Below are positions 36,269 to 46,300 of a stretch of DNA of 64,000 nt, piece by piece (positions within the stretch are counted from its first letter, which is position 1; the number at the start of each line of letters is the position of its first letter). Made by a program: the position numbers and the translations under genes. The stretch is from Aldrovandia affinis. Lineage: Eukaryota; Chordata; Actinopteri; Notacanthiformes; Halosauridae. The stretch lies in NCBI GenBank assembly GCA_029706075.1, contig JAINUG010000047.1:3903830-3967829 (forward strand), read 5' to 3'. Under the pieces are notes generated by a model that was not told the origin of the DNA, did no database searches, and saw nothing but the letters and a program-made list of their open reading frames with translations.

Positions 36269-36445
36269 TGTAGCGGGTGTGCTCTGGTACGTGAGCGTCC
36301 GCTACAGAAAGTGACGTGTATAAGAGTGTGATTAGTTCCCAGAGTTGAAGACTTGAGTCTTTAGCTCGGCGAGCTTAATCGCTCTCTTGTCGCGTCGAGA
36401 TCCCTCGGTTCGAAACTCGCTGCGGGCAGAACCAACACCGTCACA
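36269..36445 (+). repeat. TRIM LTR 3
   Basis: 177 bases, matching LTR 1 by eye. Followed by CAGG, the right target duplication. Confidence 0.92.
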
Positions 36446-36450
36446 CAGGC

Positions 36451-37338
36451 AATGTTGCCAATGGATGGATTTTCTGTGGACAGCCTGCTTTAGACAAACT
36501 ACTCCTTTCAGTTTGTATTGCCAATAGTATAATCAGGGCCGGGTCGCTGCGTAGGCCTGGGCCAAGGGCCCAAACATTGCATGGGGCCCGGTATTATGTG
36601 GAAAATACGCATTTGTATATATATATTTTTTTTTGCATAATTCATATTAAACTTACACACCTAACAAATATACATCACAGCAGATTTTATATTATTATTA
36701 TTATTAGTAGTAGTAGTAGACATTAAAAATAAATAACACAAATTACATCATATCTTCAATCAAACGTTAAATCGAGGAACTCCATCACCCAGTATGCCAT
36801 GCCGGAGGGGGGTTTGGGGGACCAAACTGGAGATGGGGCCTAGGGCCCATGAACGTCATGATCCGTTCGGCATCCAAGCATTCCTCTCACTTGCTGGTGA
36901 TGGAGGAAGTTTGAGCTGACCTTGATGTTGAAATGGTACTTGGAATGGCAGGTCAGTCAACAACCCTGTTTTATGGGCAGTAAAATTCAAATTTGTCAAT
37001 TAGTTAACCTATCTGGTGTTCATGGTCTGAAAGCAATTTGTGCACTGTCCAGTCACACCTGCTTCACCAGTGTTATTTAGCCCTGCATTTTTAAATATTG
37101 CTTATTGGCTGGAATGGTTCCCAGGAGACAGCTGTTTTCTAAAACATTATTTTGAAGGAAGTTGGAAACTTGTTCCTGCTTGAATCAAAACAACAGCAAA
37201 TGTGTCTTCATTTGAACTTTTATACACACACATACACACACACACTGCCAAATTCCTGTTGGCTCTCATTAATTGCTGTTATTACAATTATACTTTGCTG
37301 ATTTAATTGCAGAACCTTTAGGGATCTAGATTATACAG
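36451..37338. other. Mostly unassigned; possible hAT-like end at 36536
   Basis: The start CAGGGCCGGGTCGCTGC at about 36536 resembles hAT-type ends of fish, and GGGGCCTAGGGCCCATG near 36835 may belong to the same degraded repeat, but no paired end or target duplication was found. An (ATT)n(AGT)n tract lies at 36690-36719. A CA-rich tract lies at 37225-37245. Confidence 0.35.
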
Positions 37339-37541
37339 TGTCACAAGCCTTGTGACACAGTCCGGACTGTAACAGAACAGCTGGACCAGGATTTTTATTA
37401 TCTCACTTCCAGAGAGAGAGAGAGAGAAAGAGAACTGGTACTGTACAAAAAGAAATAAAACACTTTGGCCGTCCCCCTCACGTGTTTTGGTAAAAACAAT
37501 AAAGTAAAATAACAAACAAAATAAAAAGTGCCTTTTGCAGA
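37339..37541 (-). repeat. Gmr1 3' LTR, second half only
   Basis: Matches 50239-50465 of the solo LTR, from the TGTCACA terminus to the AAAAAGTGCCTTTTGCAG block, then changes abruptly to pol-side sequence. Confidence 0.8.
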
Positions 37542-37623
37542 CCTCCGGCTCACCGGAGGATCACCCGAACACGAAAAGGTTTTAGAGCCAGATACCAACA
37601 GGTGATCCAGGAATTGCTGTCCT

Positions 37624-37930
37624 TTATCCAGTGGAGCCACTGGAGGGGTGCGTGATCAGTGTAGAGGATAAAGGGCTTGCCCAGGAAGTAATACCAGAGG
37701 GTGAGGCCCACTTGATTGCTAAGCACTCTTTTTCAATCGTGCTATAGCAGGCCTCTCCCAGAGAGAGTTTCCTGCTGATGTAGAGCACCAGTCGCTCCTC
37801 CCCCTCCACCTCCTGGGACACCCAATCCCCTATCTGAGGTATCAGTCTGCAAGCTAAAAGGTACAGAGAAATCAGGGCTAATCAACAATGGGCCACCACA
37901 TAGAGTGGCTTTAATGAGTAGAAACACAGC
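37624..37930 (-). pseudogene. Gmr1 RNase H domain, fragments
   Basis: FSLQTDTSDRGLGV carries the first catalytic Asp of gypsy RNase H. After a frame change, LVLYISRKLSLGEACYSTIE and KECLAIKWA carry the conserved Glu block. The later part of the domain is missing up to the LTR piece at 37541. Confidence 0.8.
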
Positions 37931-37994
37931 ATGGCACTGCTCCGTCCACCGGACCGGATCTGAGGCTCCCTCTCGAGTGAGATTGGGGGACTAG

Positions 37995-38563
37995 CTTGGG
38001 ACGAAAATCCAGGTCATGTCATCCAAGTATGCGGTTGAAGCAGCCTGTCCATTAGCCGCTGGAATGTGGCTGGAGCCCCATGCAAACTGAAAGGTAAGGT
38101 CAGAAATTGGTGTAAACCGAATGGAGTAGAGAAAGCTGATTTCTCCTTGGATGCTGGACACAAGGGAATCCGCCAGTAACCCGTGGTTAAATCCAATGTC
38201 AAATAAAAACGAGCAGTGCCCAACCAATCCGGCAGCTCATCATCTCGGGGCATTGGATACGTGTCAAATTTCGAGACTGCGTTTACCTTTCTATAGTCTA
38301 CGCAGAATTGAACAGACCCATCGAGCTTGGGGACAAGAACGATGGGACTGCATCAGTTGCTGTGTGGCTCCTCAATCACTCCCATGTCCAGCATTTTTCC
38401 CCACTTCCCTGATGTGTGAAAACACATCATAAAAAGCCTGTTGCAACTGTGCTACCTCTGCCTGTTGCCCCAGCGTAAGATGGTTGTCAACTGGGACTGG
38501 AAGATTGGGACTGGAAGGACTGTCAATTTTCAGCATAGCAAATGTAGAGACTGCACATTCCAC
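37995..38563 (-). pseudogene. Gmr1 reverse transcriptase, fragments
   Basis: The linker VFSHIREVGKNAGHGSD precedes a damaged palm. FYLTLDLTTGYWRIPL holds the first catalytic Asp, STPFGLHQFLTLPFSLHGAP and ATFQRLMDRLL are the following RT blocks, and AYLDDM at about 38013-38037 preserves the catalytic YxDD. Frames change repeatedly, so it is not translatable as one protein. Confidence 0.85.
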
Positions 38564-38639
38564 ATAAAATTATATGTTTGAAATGCTATTTCCTCCACCA
38601 CACATCCAACTTCCTGACACACAGTTGTACAAAGGTACC

Positions 38640-39369
38640 AGGGAATTCCGATGACGTCATTCAGCCCCGCCTAGTAGGATCGCATTTCCACTTACAGTGA
38701 AGATACTGTACAAGTGGAAATGCGTACCTCAACGCAACATATAAAACCAGAGAGGATTCGCCATTCGCTCTCTGTCCCTCAGTTTTTCTTGCTCTGTTCC
38801 TGTCCTTCCATCACCAGGACCTCGCGCCGCTCTCGCTCACCAGCGCCTAACAAGAGGCCTGTGAAGACATGCGCAAGACATGTTCTCTGAACCGCAGCGG
38901 AATCCACAGAGCGCCGATTCCACAAATTTAGCTGCAAGCAACGCTAATTTGTGAAGAGCTGTGAAAGAATACAGCTAACAATATCGGACATTTGAGTGAA
39001 CACAGAAGTGGCCAGCTCCCTTCGTTCAAAACTCATCTCCGATAATCAACTTTGCGCCCTGGAAAACTTCACTTCAAATGTGAACATTTGTGAGAGACAC
39101 CACAAAAACATATCGGACCCGAAGACGTCGCGACCAGATTCCCATGTCTCCTCCGAACCCGAAATGCATGGAACCCCGCCGACCGCAGAGCAAACAAAAC
39201 ACAGTAAGACTGTAACAATCTGGGCATAGCACAATTATCAATGAACTGTTTGTTCTGTACTGACTGTACAAACTGTTGGTACTGTACTTTTGTAAAATGT
39301 GTCATAGTTCATGACTGTGTACCATAGATTTTACCATTGTTTTTGTAGCTATCATAGCTGCTCACTGAC
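38640..39369 (+). mobile_element. Foreign insert with promoter-like start, element type unknown
   Basis: Inside the Gmr1 element lies a GC-richer block. It begins with a CRE-type palindrome TGACGTCA (38652-38659), a long hairpin (38681-38724) and ATATAAAAC with a TATA box at 38740-38746. A pyrimidine-rich leader follows, then an open frame of 77 codons (38996-39229) from a GTG. Nothing resembles Gmr1 pol. It looks like the 5' end or LTR of another retroelement, but I cannot name it. Confidence 0.4.
38681..38724. repeat. Inverted repeat (hairpin) upstream of a TATA box
   Basis: Arms CGCATTTCCACTT (38681-38693) and AAGTGGAAATGCG (38712-38724) are perfect reverse complements. An inner ACAGT/ACTGT pair extends the stem past a two-base bulge. 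Confidence 0.9.
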
Positions 39370-39615
39370 TGCCTGTGTTAGTGATAAAATACATAGGTCT
39401 TAATCTTGTTTGCAATGTGTTTGGGGTTGTTATTGTGCTGAAAGATAGTTTTTTCCAATCACTCATTTTCCCAAAGGTACAGCATTATGAGTCAAGATTT
39501 ATTTATATTTCTCAGCATTCATAATTCCATTGATTTTGACCAGATCCCCTACACCGTTGGCTGAAATGCACCCCTACACAAATGAGACAGGGTCTACCAC
39601 CATCCACAGTTTTAG
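39370..39615 (-). pseudogene. Tc1-like transposase fragment
   Basis: The minus strand encodes GCISANGVGDLVKINGIMNA-like residues (about 39580-39500) and then FQHNNNPKHIANKIKT (about 39445-39395). These are the segment before, and the block around, the second catalytic Asp of Tc1 transposases, with Asp replaced by Asn. Both ends are missing. Confidence 0.7.
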
Positions 39616-39662
39616 CTAGTTAAAGTGGTATATTTGACGTGCTCCTCCCCTGTCAGAACAAA

Positions 39663-40486
39663 TTACCTCGTAGTCAACATCCCTGACTCACCGTGTGACC
39701 TCAAAGGGCCCTTGCCACTTTGCCAACAATTTAGACACAGACGTAGGGAACAATACAAGGACCTTATCTCCCGCTGTAATTGTGCCCCCCTGTCATATTG
39801 CCGTCTCTGACATTCCTGGGCCTGGAGCAAATGTTCTCGTGCAATTTGTTTGAGTGAGTGCAGCATTGCTTGCAGTTCCTGTATGTACTTTATTTAATTT
39901 TTACTGTGGTTAGGACTTTCCTCCCAAGTTTCCCTTAATAAGTCCAAAATACCCCTGGGTCGACGCCTGTACAATAGTTAAATAGGGTCAAGTCATTTAT
40001 CCCAATTTCTTAAATCTGTGTGAATGACCTTACGAATCATGGACTTCAACGTCTTGTTGAACTGCTCCACCAGCTCGTCGGTTTGTGGGTGGTAGATGCT
40101 GGTTTGAATAAACTTTATGCCCAACAATTTGTACAGTTCACTCAGTGCCTGTGACATAAATGAAGTGCCTTGATCAGTGAGAATCTCTTTCGAGACTCCC
40201 ACTTGGGAGAAAAAGTGGAACAGCGCATTCATGATAATCTTTGCAGATATACTGCGGAGGGGCACAGCCTCAGGGTATTGCGTTGGATAATCTACGATGA
40301 CCAATACAAAGTGATATCCTTTGTCACTCCGATCAAATGACCTAACGAGGTCCACGCCAATTCTTTTGAATGGGACCTACAGTATATTAAAGGCAAAGGG
40401 TGTAATGTAGGGTTTGGGATTGCTGCTGGATTTACTTTTTGGCACTCGGGGCACGCCGTAGACCACCAACAGGCGTCCCGACTCAC
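39663..40486 (-). pseudogene. Gmr1 integrase, fragments
   Basis: A zinc-binding half (ACPECQKV, about 40455) precedes the core. The catalytic triad is visible as VLVIVDYPTQYPEAVPLR, ILTDQGTSFMSQALSELY and YHPQTDELVEQFNKTLKSM (40355-39993). After a gap, LQAQECQRRQYDRGAQ (39866-39663) belongs to the C-terminal region. Integrase inserts the cDNA into the chromosome. Its position upstream of RT in the reading direction is the key diagnostic of this element. Confidence 0.88.
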
Positions 40487-40676
40487 CCAATACAGTCACT
40501 CTGGTGAGCAGGGGAAAGCTTCCAGCCTCACCCCTGCTTCCCCGAAAATATATGCAACTCGTCTCTAACAGTGCCTGGATTGTTTCCCCTTTGATACTTA
40601 CAGGTATCAGAAACGACTCCGCTGGAGTGGGGGAGTTATGTTTGACCATGGGACATCCGGCGATGTTATCTTCCAT
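40377..40676 (-). pseudogene. Gmr1 aspartic protease region
   Basis: SIKGETIQALLETSC aligns with the protease active-site block, where ALLDTGC would be expected. The catalytic Asp is Glu and the Gly is Ser, so the protease is dead. A CCHC-type knuckle (ECWQCGHPGHLR, then a stop and DC) lies just upstream at about 40690-40735. Confidence 0.65.
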
Positions 40677-40782
40677 CAGGGGGCAGTCTCAACGGAGGTG
40701 GCCTGGATGTCCACACTGCCAACACTCCTGCCCCAATGTTCCTGATGACCCTGGATAACCTGGAAGAGGAAGGGGAGACCAG

Positions 40783-41445
40783 TTAAAGGTGGGGGCTAGA
40801 GGGGGAAATGGGTTCGGGATGGGTATCTAGGGAGGCGTGGCCCAAGGTTGGGACTGGGGTTTGGACTGGGGAAGGCCTGGGGAAAACGAGTGGAAGGGAT
40901 GATTGTGCGGGGGAAAGGGAGGGGCTTTTCAGCCTTCCTGGTTTCTGGGTTAATTTACCTGTGTCCTCGCTGACCTCCAGGTGGTTCTCAGCTAGTTGGA
41001 TGGCCGCAGTCAGAGTTGTCAGCTGGTTGCAATGGAGCCAATCTGAGGTCCTTTTTGGGAGCTCCAGAGTAAAGTGCTCCAGTGCCACCAACTGCACAAT
41101 TTCATCCACAGTGCGGACCTCCGGCTGCAGCCATTGCCTGCAAGAGTCGAGGAGCTGTTGGGCATAGGCAAAGGGACAGCCGACATCGGAAAAGCAGAGC
41201 TCCCGCAAATGTCGGCGGTGTCCCTTGAGCCTTAACCCCACTTTTTTCAGGATGGTAGTCTGGAGGTTCGGATAGTCAGCCACGGCGCTCGCTGGCACAC
41301 TGTGGGCTGCTACCTCGCTCTCTCCCAAGAGAAGAGGGAGGACCCGTAATACCCACTCAGCCACTGGGTCATTGTCCAGTCCCATCCTCTGCATCCAGAT
41401 TTTGGAAAACAACAAACTAAATAAAAAGCGCTTTTCGGCAAACAT
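40783..41445 (-). pseudogene. Gmr1 gag with SCAN-like domain
   Basis: The frame of 220 residues contains LLDSCRQWLQPEVRTVDEIV followed by QLVALEHFTLELP, the pattern of SCAN domains (LL..C..WL.PE..T.E.I..L..LE.F...LP). Mammalian SCAN domains are thought to derive from the capsid of Gmr1-like elements, which supports both calls. The first residues are translated from LTR sequence, so the true start is uncertain. The C-terminal part is Pro/Ser-rich. Confidence 0.8.
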
Positions 41446-41684
41446 AACTTAAATACACACAAGCCGACTTTAGCTTATTTTCAGAGCGTTGTTGGATGTG
41501 GTTTCTCGGTTCTCTCTCAGCTGGCATTCAGCTTCTGTGTTCCAGCCACCTACTAAGAAAACTTTCTTGCGCTTTTAAGCACACAGGTATAATTAGTTAA
41601 TTCTCCAGTTGCCCTGCCAGTAGGCATGGCCGTTAATCACCGTTAATCACCCCGACCACCCCCCCGTCTAGACCGACGCATAAC
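41405..41684 (-). repeat. Gmr1 5' LTR, first half only
   Basis: Matches 50435-50685 of the solo LTR, including CCAGCCACCTACTAAGA and CCCTGCCAGTAGG. It starts at the same LTR position at which the piece at 37541 stops, with about 30 bases of overlap. Confidence 0.8.
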
Positions 41685-43116
41685 TTCATGAGGCTCCAGC
41701 CCATTCCTTTAGCTCTATATTAAGACCTCCATTCCTTAAATGTGTTCGGCAAACTGTTATGCACTCCTTGATAACACAAGCAAATGTGAGACACATTTCA
41801 CAGAACCAAAGCAATCTTCAAACAGCATTGCAAATTAGTGACTTGAAGGAGAGGACGAGACACTTGTACTGTATATATTAAGCATATTTTTGTTCATAGC
41901 ATAGAAGTTAACTTAATGATGTCTCGAGTGGTGAGCACTGATGAAGTGGGAGGGGAGGGAGCATTTCTGTGCCTTTGCAGTCAGTCTGACAAAGAGCCTT
42001 GGGTTTTTTTATTCTTCCCATCCATTACCATGCGCAGCCTGAATAGATGTGTCCTCATTCTCAGTGTGGCAGGGACTTTTGCTGCTAAAACCGCACCACA
42101 TGACCACACGTCAACTTTTGAATTAACCAAACTGTACAGTCAACTTCTTCTCAAATACCATATCTCAGTCCTACGTTTTAGTTAAAAGACTAATGAAATG
42201 CTCTCGTGAGCGAATGTCATTTCATGGACTTCCTCTATTACAGGTCAGGGAATATATGTTTTATTTACTTTGTGTATCCTTCAAATTTGTTTTGCTGTGC
42301 AATGTCAACCGAATTACTATTAACTGTACTATTATATCTTGACTGCTATCAAGTCACTTCAAGCAAAGACTTTTGAACATATTCTGATTCTCTTTTAGCC
42401 AACCATGAATATTCAGAGAAACAATCATACTCTTCCAAACTAAATATTGTTTTACACAGAATAGATGGCAGGTGTATTTTCATGACAAAATACATATTTT
42501 CAAGACATTTCTACATTAACATGTGCTAATATATCAAATGTACTTATGTGTTAAAATGTGATCTACATTTTATCCACAATCTCTGATGTTTGCCCAGAAC
42601 AACAAACCTCCCACATAGAGAGAAGAGTGTGTGATGGTGATGTAATGTTACACAGAAATACAAACAGCACTTCCCGAGGTTAAGAGATCACTGCAGGGTT
42701 ATTTAAGAGATGAGAAGGATTTTCCTGAACTGTTATGCTTTTACTCTAGTTCAGACCATGGCCAGCTGGCAGATGCAGAAGACAGACCTGGAAGCTAAAA
42801 TCCATTCCCTGCAACAACAATCTGAAACTTGTAAAATTGATATACAGATCTTGTGCTTTGCAGGGGTGAGGAAAATATACCATGTTTTGACATCTAAAAC
42901 AGTAAATGATTATTGCATGGACCATATGGACTATAGCTTGAATCAATGTATTTTGTTATGGCTTGATTGTTCTAGAACCAGCCAGGAAAAGTGGGTCTGA
43001 TGTCAGTGAGAATTCTTACCAATATATTCCTTTGAAGGAGTCATTCTGCACTGAAAATATTCAAATATTTTCTTGTTGATAGTTTGTGTTTTGTGTTATT
43101 AGATATTATATTGAAA
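41685..43116. other. Apparently unique DNA with one exon-like segment
   Basis: No element recognised. AT-rich except for a candidate exon at 42750-42865. Confidence 0.45.
42750..42865 (+). CDS. Candidate host exon encoding coiled-coil residues
   Basis: An acceptor TTACTCTAG precedes a frame reading QTMASWQMQKTDLEAKIHSL and QQQSETCKI, heptad-like. Possible donors are GTGAGG after 42865 or GTAAAA after 42830. No neighbouring exon was found and no gene could be named. Confidence 0.3.
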
Positions 43117-43508
43117 CGATGCAGAGAGATGGGAGCCAGGCGTAGAGACGAAGCCAGAGGCAGCAATACAATAAACGGAATATTTATTGAACATGACTGA
43201 ACTAATGTAAACATGAAAACAAAACTCAAGACGAAAAAAAATAAAGACATAAATAATAATAATAAATAATAAAACACTAACACAAAACAAACATGAGTAG
43301 TACAACAAAGGCTCAAAATGGTAACGCTGAACCAATATGACTAGAAAACACAGGGAATGGCCACTGAAGACAGAACAAAGAAAACAGGCAACTTAAATAA
43401 GGGCACAAAACAAGGCACAGGTGCAATCACTCAAGACAATGAAACAATTAGAAAATGACACAAACAGGGAACACTAAAAGTCCAATGCTGCCCTGTTGCG
43501 GCAAGCAG
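43117..43508 (-). mobile_element. Solo LTR or LTR fragment, gypsy-like
   Basis: On the minus strand a TATTTAAG box (43399-43392) is followed downstream by AATAAATA (43184-43177) and an end segment CGCCTGGCTCCCATCTC typical of fish gypsy LTRs. Precise ends and a target duplication were not found. Confidence 0.55.
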
Positions 43509-43637
43509 GACCCATTAAATATATTCACTCCCAATAGATTAAAACTAATTCTGCACCCTTAAAAAAGCCAACCTATAGTTCATAATCAACATTCACTGAA
43601 AGCTATAAACTAAATTGATGATATGGAGCCTTCAGTA

Positions 43638-44541
43638 CACTACCGGTCAAAACTTTTAGAACACCCCCATTTTCTAGTTTTTACTGAAATTTAAGCAGTT
43701 CAAGTCCAGTGAATAACCTGAAATGGTACAAAGGTAAGCAGTAAACTGCCAGAGGTTAAAAAAAAAAAGTTTAGGTTACCAAAAACGGAAAAATAATGTA
43801 AATTTCAGAGTTTTAAAAAAAGGCCCTTTTCAGGGAACAAGTAATGGGTTAACGTGGGTTAACAGTCACTCTGTGCAAGTCGCCAACTTTGGATCCAGCA
43901 AAAGAGCCCCAGACCATCACGCTTCCTCCTCCATGTTTGACAGTTGGTGTCACACACTGAGGAACCATCCTTTCGCCTACTCGATGGCGTACAAAAACCC
44001 TACGTGATGAACCGAAGATTTCAAATTTTGATTAATCGGTCCATAAGACCTTCTTCCAGTCTTCAGTAGTCCACTGGCGGTGGCCCAGGCAAGCCTCTTT
44101 TTCTTATTTTGCCATCTTAGCAAAGGCTTTCTTACTGCCACTCGACCTGTCGAACCTGCAGCTCGAAGTCTTCTCTTCACAGTTGAACCTTACTTCGACC
44201 AGTGTTAAGCTGTGCTTGAAGCTGTTGTCCTGTGAGCCATCTATCCTGCAAGCTGTTGACTTTCAGAAACTTGTGTTCTGATTTTGTTGTGGCTTTGGGT
44301 CTACCAGATCTCTCCCTGTCAGAGTTTCCTCCAGCTTCCAAGTGCCTTTTGATGGTGTAGGAAACTACTCACTGCCAAAAAATGTTATTTTTCAGTTTTT
44401 GGTAACCTAAACTTTTTTTTTAACCTCTGGCAGTTTACCGCTTACCTTTGTACCATTTCAGGTTATTCACTGGACTTGAACTGCTTAAATTTCAGTAAAA
44501 ACTGGAAAATGGGAGTGTTCTAAAACTTTTGACCTGGAGTG
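43638..44541 (-). mobile_element. Tc1-like transposon (copy F), internally deleted
   Basis: Inverted repeats of about 165 bases pair CACTACCGGTCAAAACTTTT on the left with CACTCCAGGTCAAAAGTTTT (reverse complement of the right end). TA flanks at 43636-43637 and 44542-44543. At 904 bases it retains about 400 bases of interior with part of the transposase. Confidence 0.92.
43880..44260 (-). pseudogene. Tc1-like transposase fragment of copy F
   Basis: KRRLRAAGSTGRVAVRKPLL and NKKKRLAWA belong to the end of the DNA-binding region and the start of the catalytic domain. A VMVWG-equivalent segment follows near 43925-43880. The second and third catalytic residues are deleted. Confidence 0.85.
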
Positions 44542-44815
44542 TATATATATATATATATTATACTGCCAAAAATCTACTTTGAGTGTTTCTAATGTCAGAG
44601 TTGGAGACAAGATTATTATGTCAGGTAGAGAATCTTGTTATTTGAGAGCAGCTCCATAGCCAGAGGCATTAAGCCTTCTGAAACTGAAAGGGAACTGCTT
44701 GTTAGGGAAAATCCCAGTGGCGGGCCGTGCATTTCACACCTAGGCCTTCAGTAGTGCTCCGTCTGAATCAATCCACCCCTCAATAACTATTTTATGGCTA
44801 TAAAAGCCATCTTAT

Positions 44816-45350
44816 TGTTATGTTTTGAGTGTCTGTTCAGTTTGTTTTTGCACTTTGTTTATTTATCTTTCTTCAGTCATGTTTCATTCTCGTTCTGTCA
44901 TGCACTTCGGGAAATTCTATGTTTCGGTTTTTCCGTCTTTGTTTCTAATCTCGTTTTACTTCCTTCTTACTTTCTAATTACACTTTGTATATATTAGTTA
45001 GATGTATATAGTACTAACCAACTAATCTACTAACATTAGGGATTTAGATTAAGTTACTAACACTACTAATCACTAATTATCTCACGCTTCTAACTATCGC
45101 TGTCATTCTCTCTCGTCCTATCTCTGTACGCTTCTCACGTTCCGCTTTATTCGCATGCAGATTTCTTTATGCGTTCCTCCTCCTCCCTAAAAAAACGAAA
45201 CATAGAATTTCCTGAAGTGCATGACAAGACAAGGAGAGCTACTCGAACAGGAACAATGACAGACGTGGAACAGAACGAGAATGAAACATGACTGAAGAAA
45301 GATAAATAAACAAAGTGCAAAAACAAACCGAACAGACACCCGTTGCCGTT
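44816..45350. repeat. LTR fragment folded back on itself
   Basis: From 44816 (TGTTATGTTTTG, same LTR start as 34846) the sequence follows the LTR family to about 45190. It then returns in inverted orientation: 45197-45347 is the reverse complement of 44829-44928, except that the left arm lacks about 50 bases. The arms are separated by about 270 bases. Confidence 0.85.
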
Positions 45351-45499
45351 GCATCGAAGATAGATAACTCGTGTATCCAGAATAAATGCCTTTACTGAAG
45401 AAACAAACCCGGGGTGCTACAGCTGCGACACACATAAAAAATAATCAATAATAACCTCATAAAATTGCAATATTATTTAGGAAAATAGCAACATTTTAC

Positions 45500-45727
45500 T
45501 CACCAAAAATCCTTATTATTTGTACACAAAATCCATCCCCTTTCTTTCCTCAAAAAGAGTTCAATTACTCTGTCGTACAGATTATCCGTGTGTTTCAGTT
45601 CCATCAAGAAGTCCTTTTCTATCGCCATTGAAGCTAATGCTGAAAGTCGAGCCTGCCCTGTCGTATTTCTGGCATAAGTTTTAATTCGCTTTAGGGCTGA
45701 AAATGTCCGCTCAAATGTCTGAATCAC
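45500..45727 (-). pseudogene. hAT transposase C-terminus
   Basis: ERTFSALKRIKTYARNTTGQ and ARLSALASMAIEKDFL match the C-terminal dimerisation region of ZMYM/TTF-type hAT transposases (usual FSALKRIK.YLR..M...RLS.LALL.IE). The rest of the enzyme is absent. Confidence 0.85.
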
Positions 45728-46300
45728 AGACTGATGTTAATTATATTTTGTCCATGAATACCGGAATAAATAATTCCAAATGCTTTTCTTCCTTTGATAG
45801 CTTTTCCCCTGATTGCGCTGCTTCAGACGTGTATTTTCATATTAAAGCATTTAACCAATCACATTACATCATAGTCAGACAGTCTCTGACTATCCAATCA
45901 AAGGGTGTGAATACGCTGACGTTACCTAGGCCTTCTAGAAGGCCTTCGTGTCCCCAACTCAAAATCTGATTGGTTGAAGCAACAGTTTGAACAACACTTA
46001 TTTTATGCTACAGGGCCTGCAGAACTGATTATGAAGGCCTCCAGGCAGATTTCTTTGACCCTGGCAACAAATGATGGCTGAAATGTGATTGGTTAAATGC
46101 TTTAATATGAAAATACACGTCTGGAAGCAGCGCAACCAGAAAAGCTATGAAAGGAAGCGGACAGACCATTTGGAATTATTTAATAATAATAATAAGTATT
46201 CATGGAAAAAATATAATTAACATCAGTCTGTGATTCAGATCTTTTTTAGGCCAGCAGAGAAGGCCTTGCATTCCCTGATGGCCCACCACTGGAAAATCCT

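Larger units (their letters stand above)
35756..36445 (+). mobile_element. TRIM: miniature LTR retrotransposon with three LTRs
   Basis: Three 177-bp LTRs (TGTAGCGG...CGTCACA) alternate with two interiors of 78 and 81 bases. Each interior starts with a primer-binding site that matches the 3' end of tRNA-His over 18 bases and ends with a purine tract. A 4-bp duplication CAGG flanks the whole (35752-35755, 36446-36449). There is no room for any coding gene, so it is non-autonomous. The near identity of the copies (one base change at the start of the middle LTR, three missing G in the first interior) indicates a recent event. Confidence 0.9.
37339..41684 (-). mobile_element. Gmr1-type Ty3/gypsy element, decayed
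   Basis: On the minus strand the order is LTR part, SCAN-like gag, protease, integrase, reverse transcriptase, RNase H, LTR part. Integrase before reverse transcriptase is the arrangement known for Gmr1-like elements and unlike ordinary gypsy. Both LTRs are incomplete: the right end keeps the first half and the left end the second half of the LTR that is complete at 50239-50691. A Tc1 fragment and a promoter-like insert sit between integrase and RT. Confidence 0.85.
44715..46292 (-). mobile_element. hAT transposon with LTR fold-back inside
   Basis: Ends are CAGTGGCGGGCCGTGC (left) and, in reverse complement, CAGTGGTGGGCCATCAGG (right). A perfect 8-bp duplication GAAAATCC flanks it (44707-44714, 46293-46300). 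It carries a transposase C-terminus on the minus strand and an inserted LTR at 44816-45350. Confidence 0.92.

Noticed and set aside
35756..36445. Simple tandem repeat or satellite of about 255 bases
   Set aside because: Primer sites, purine tract, TGT...ACA LTR ends and flanking CAGG duplication are explained by a TRIM and not by a satellite.
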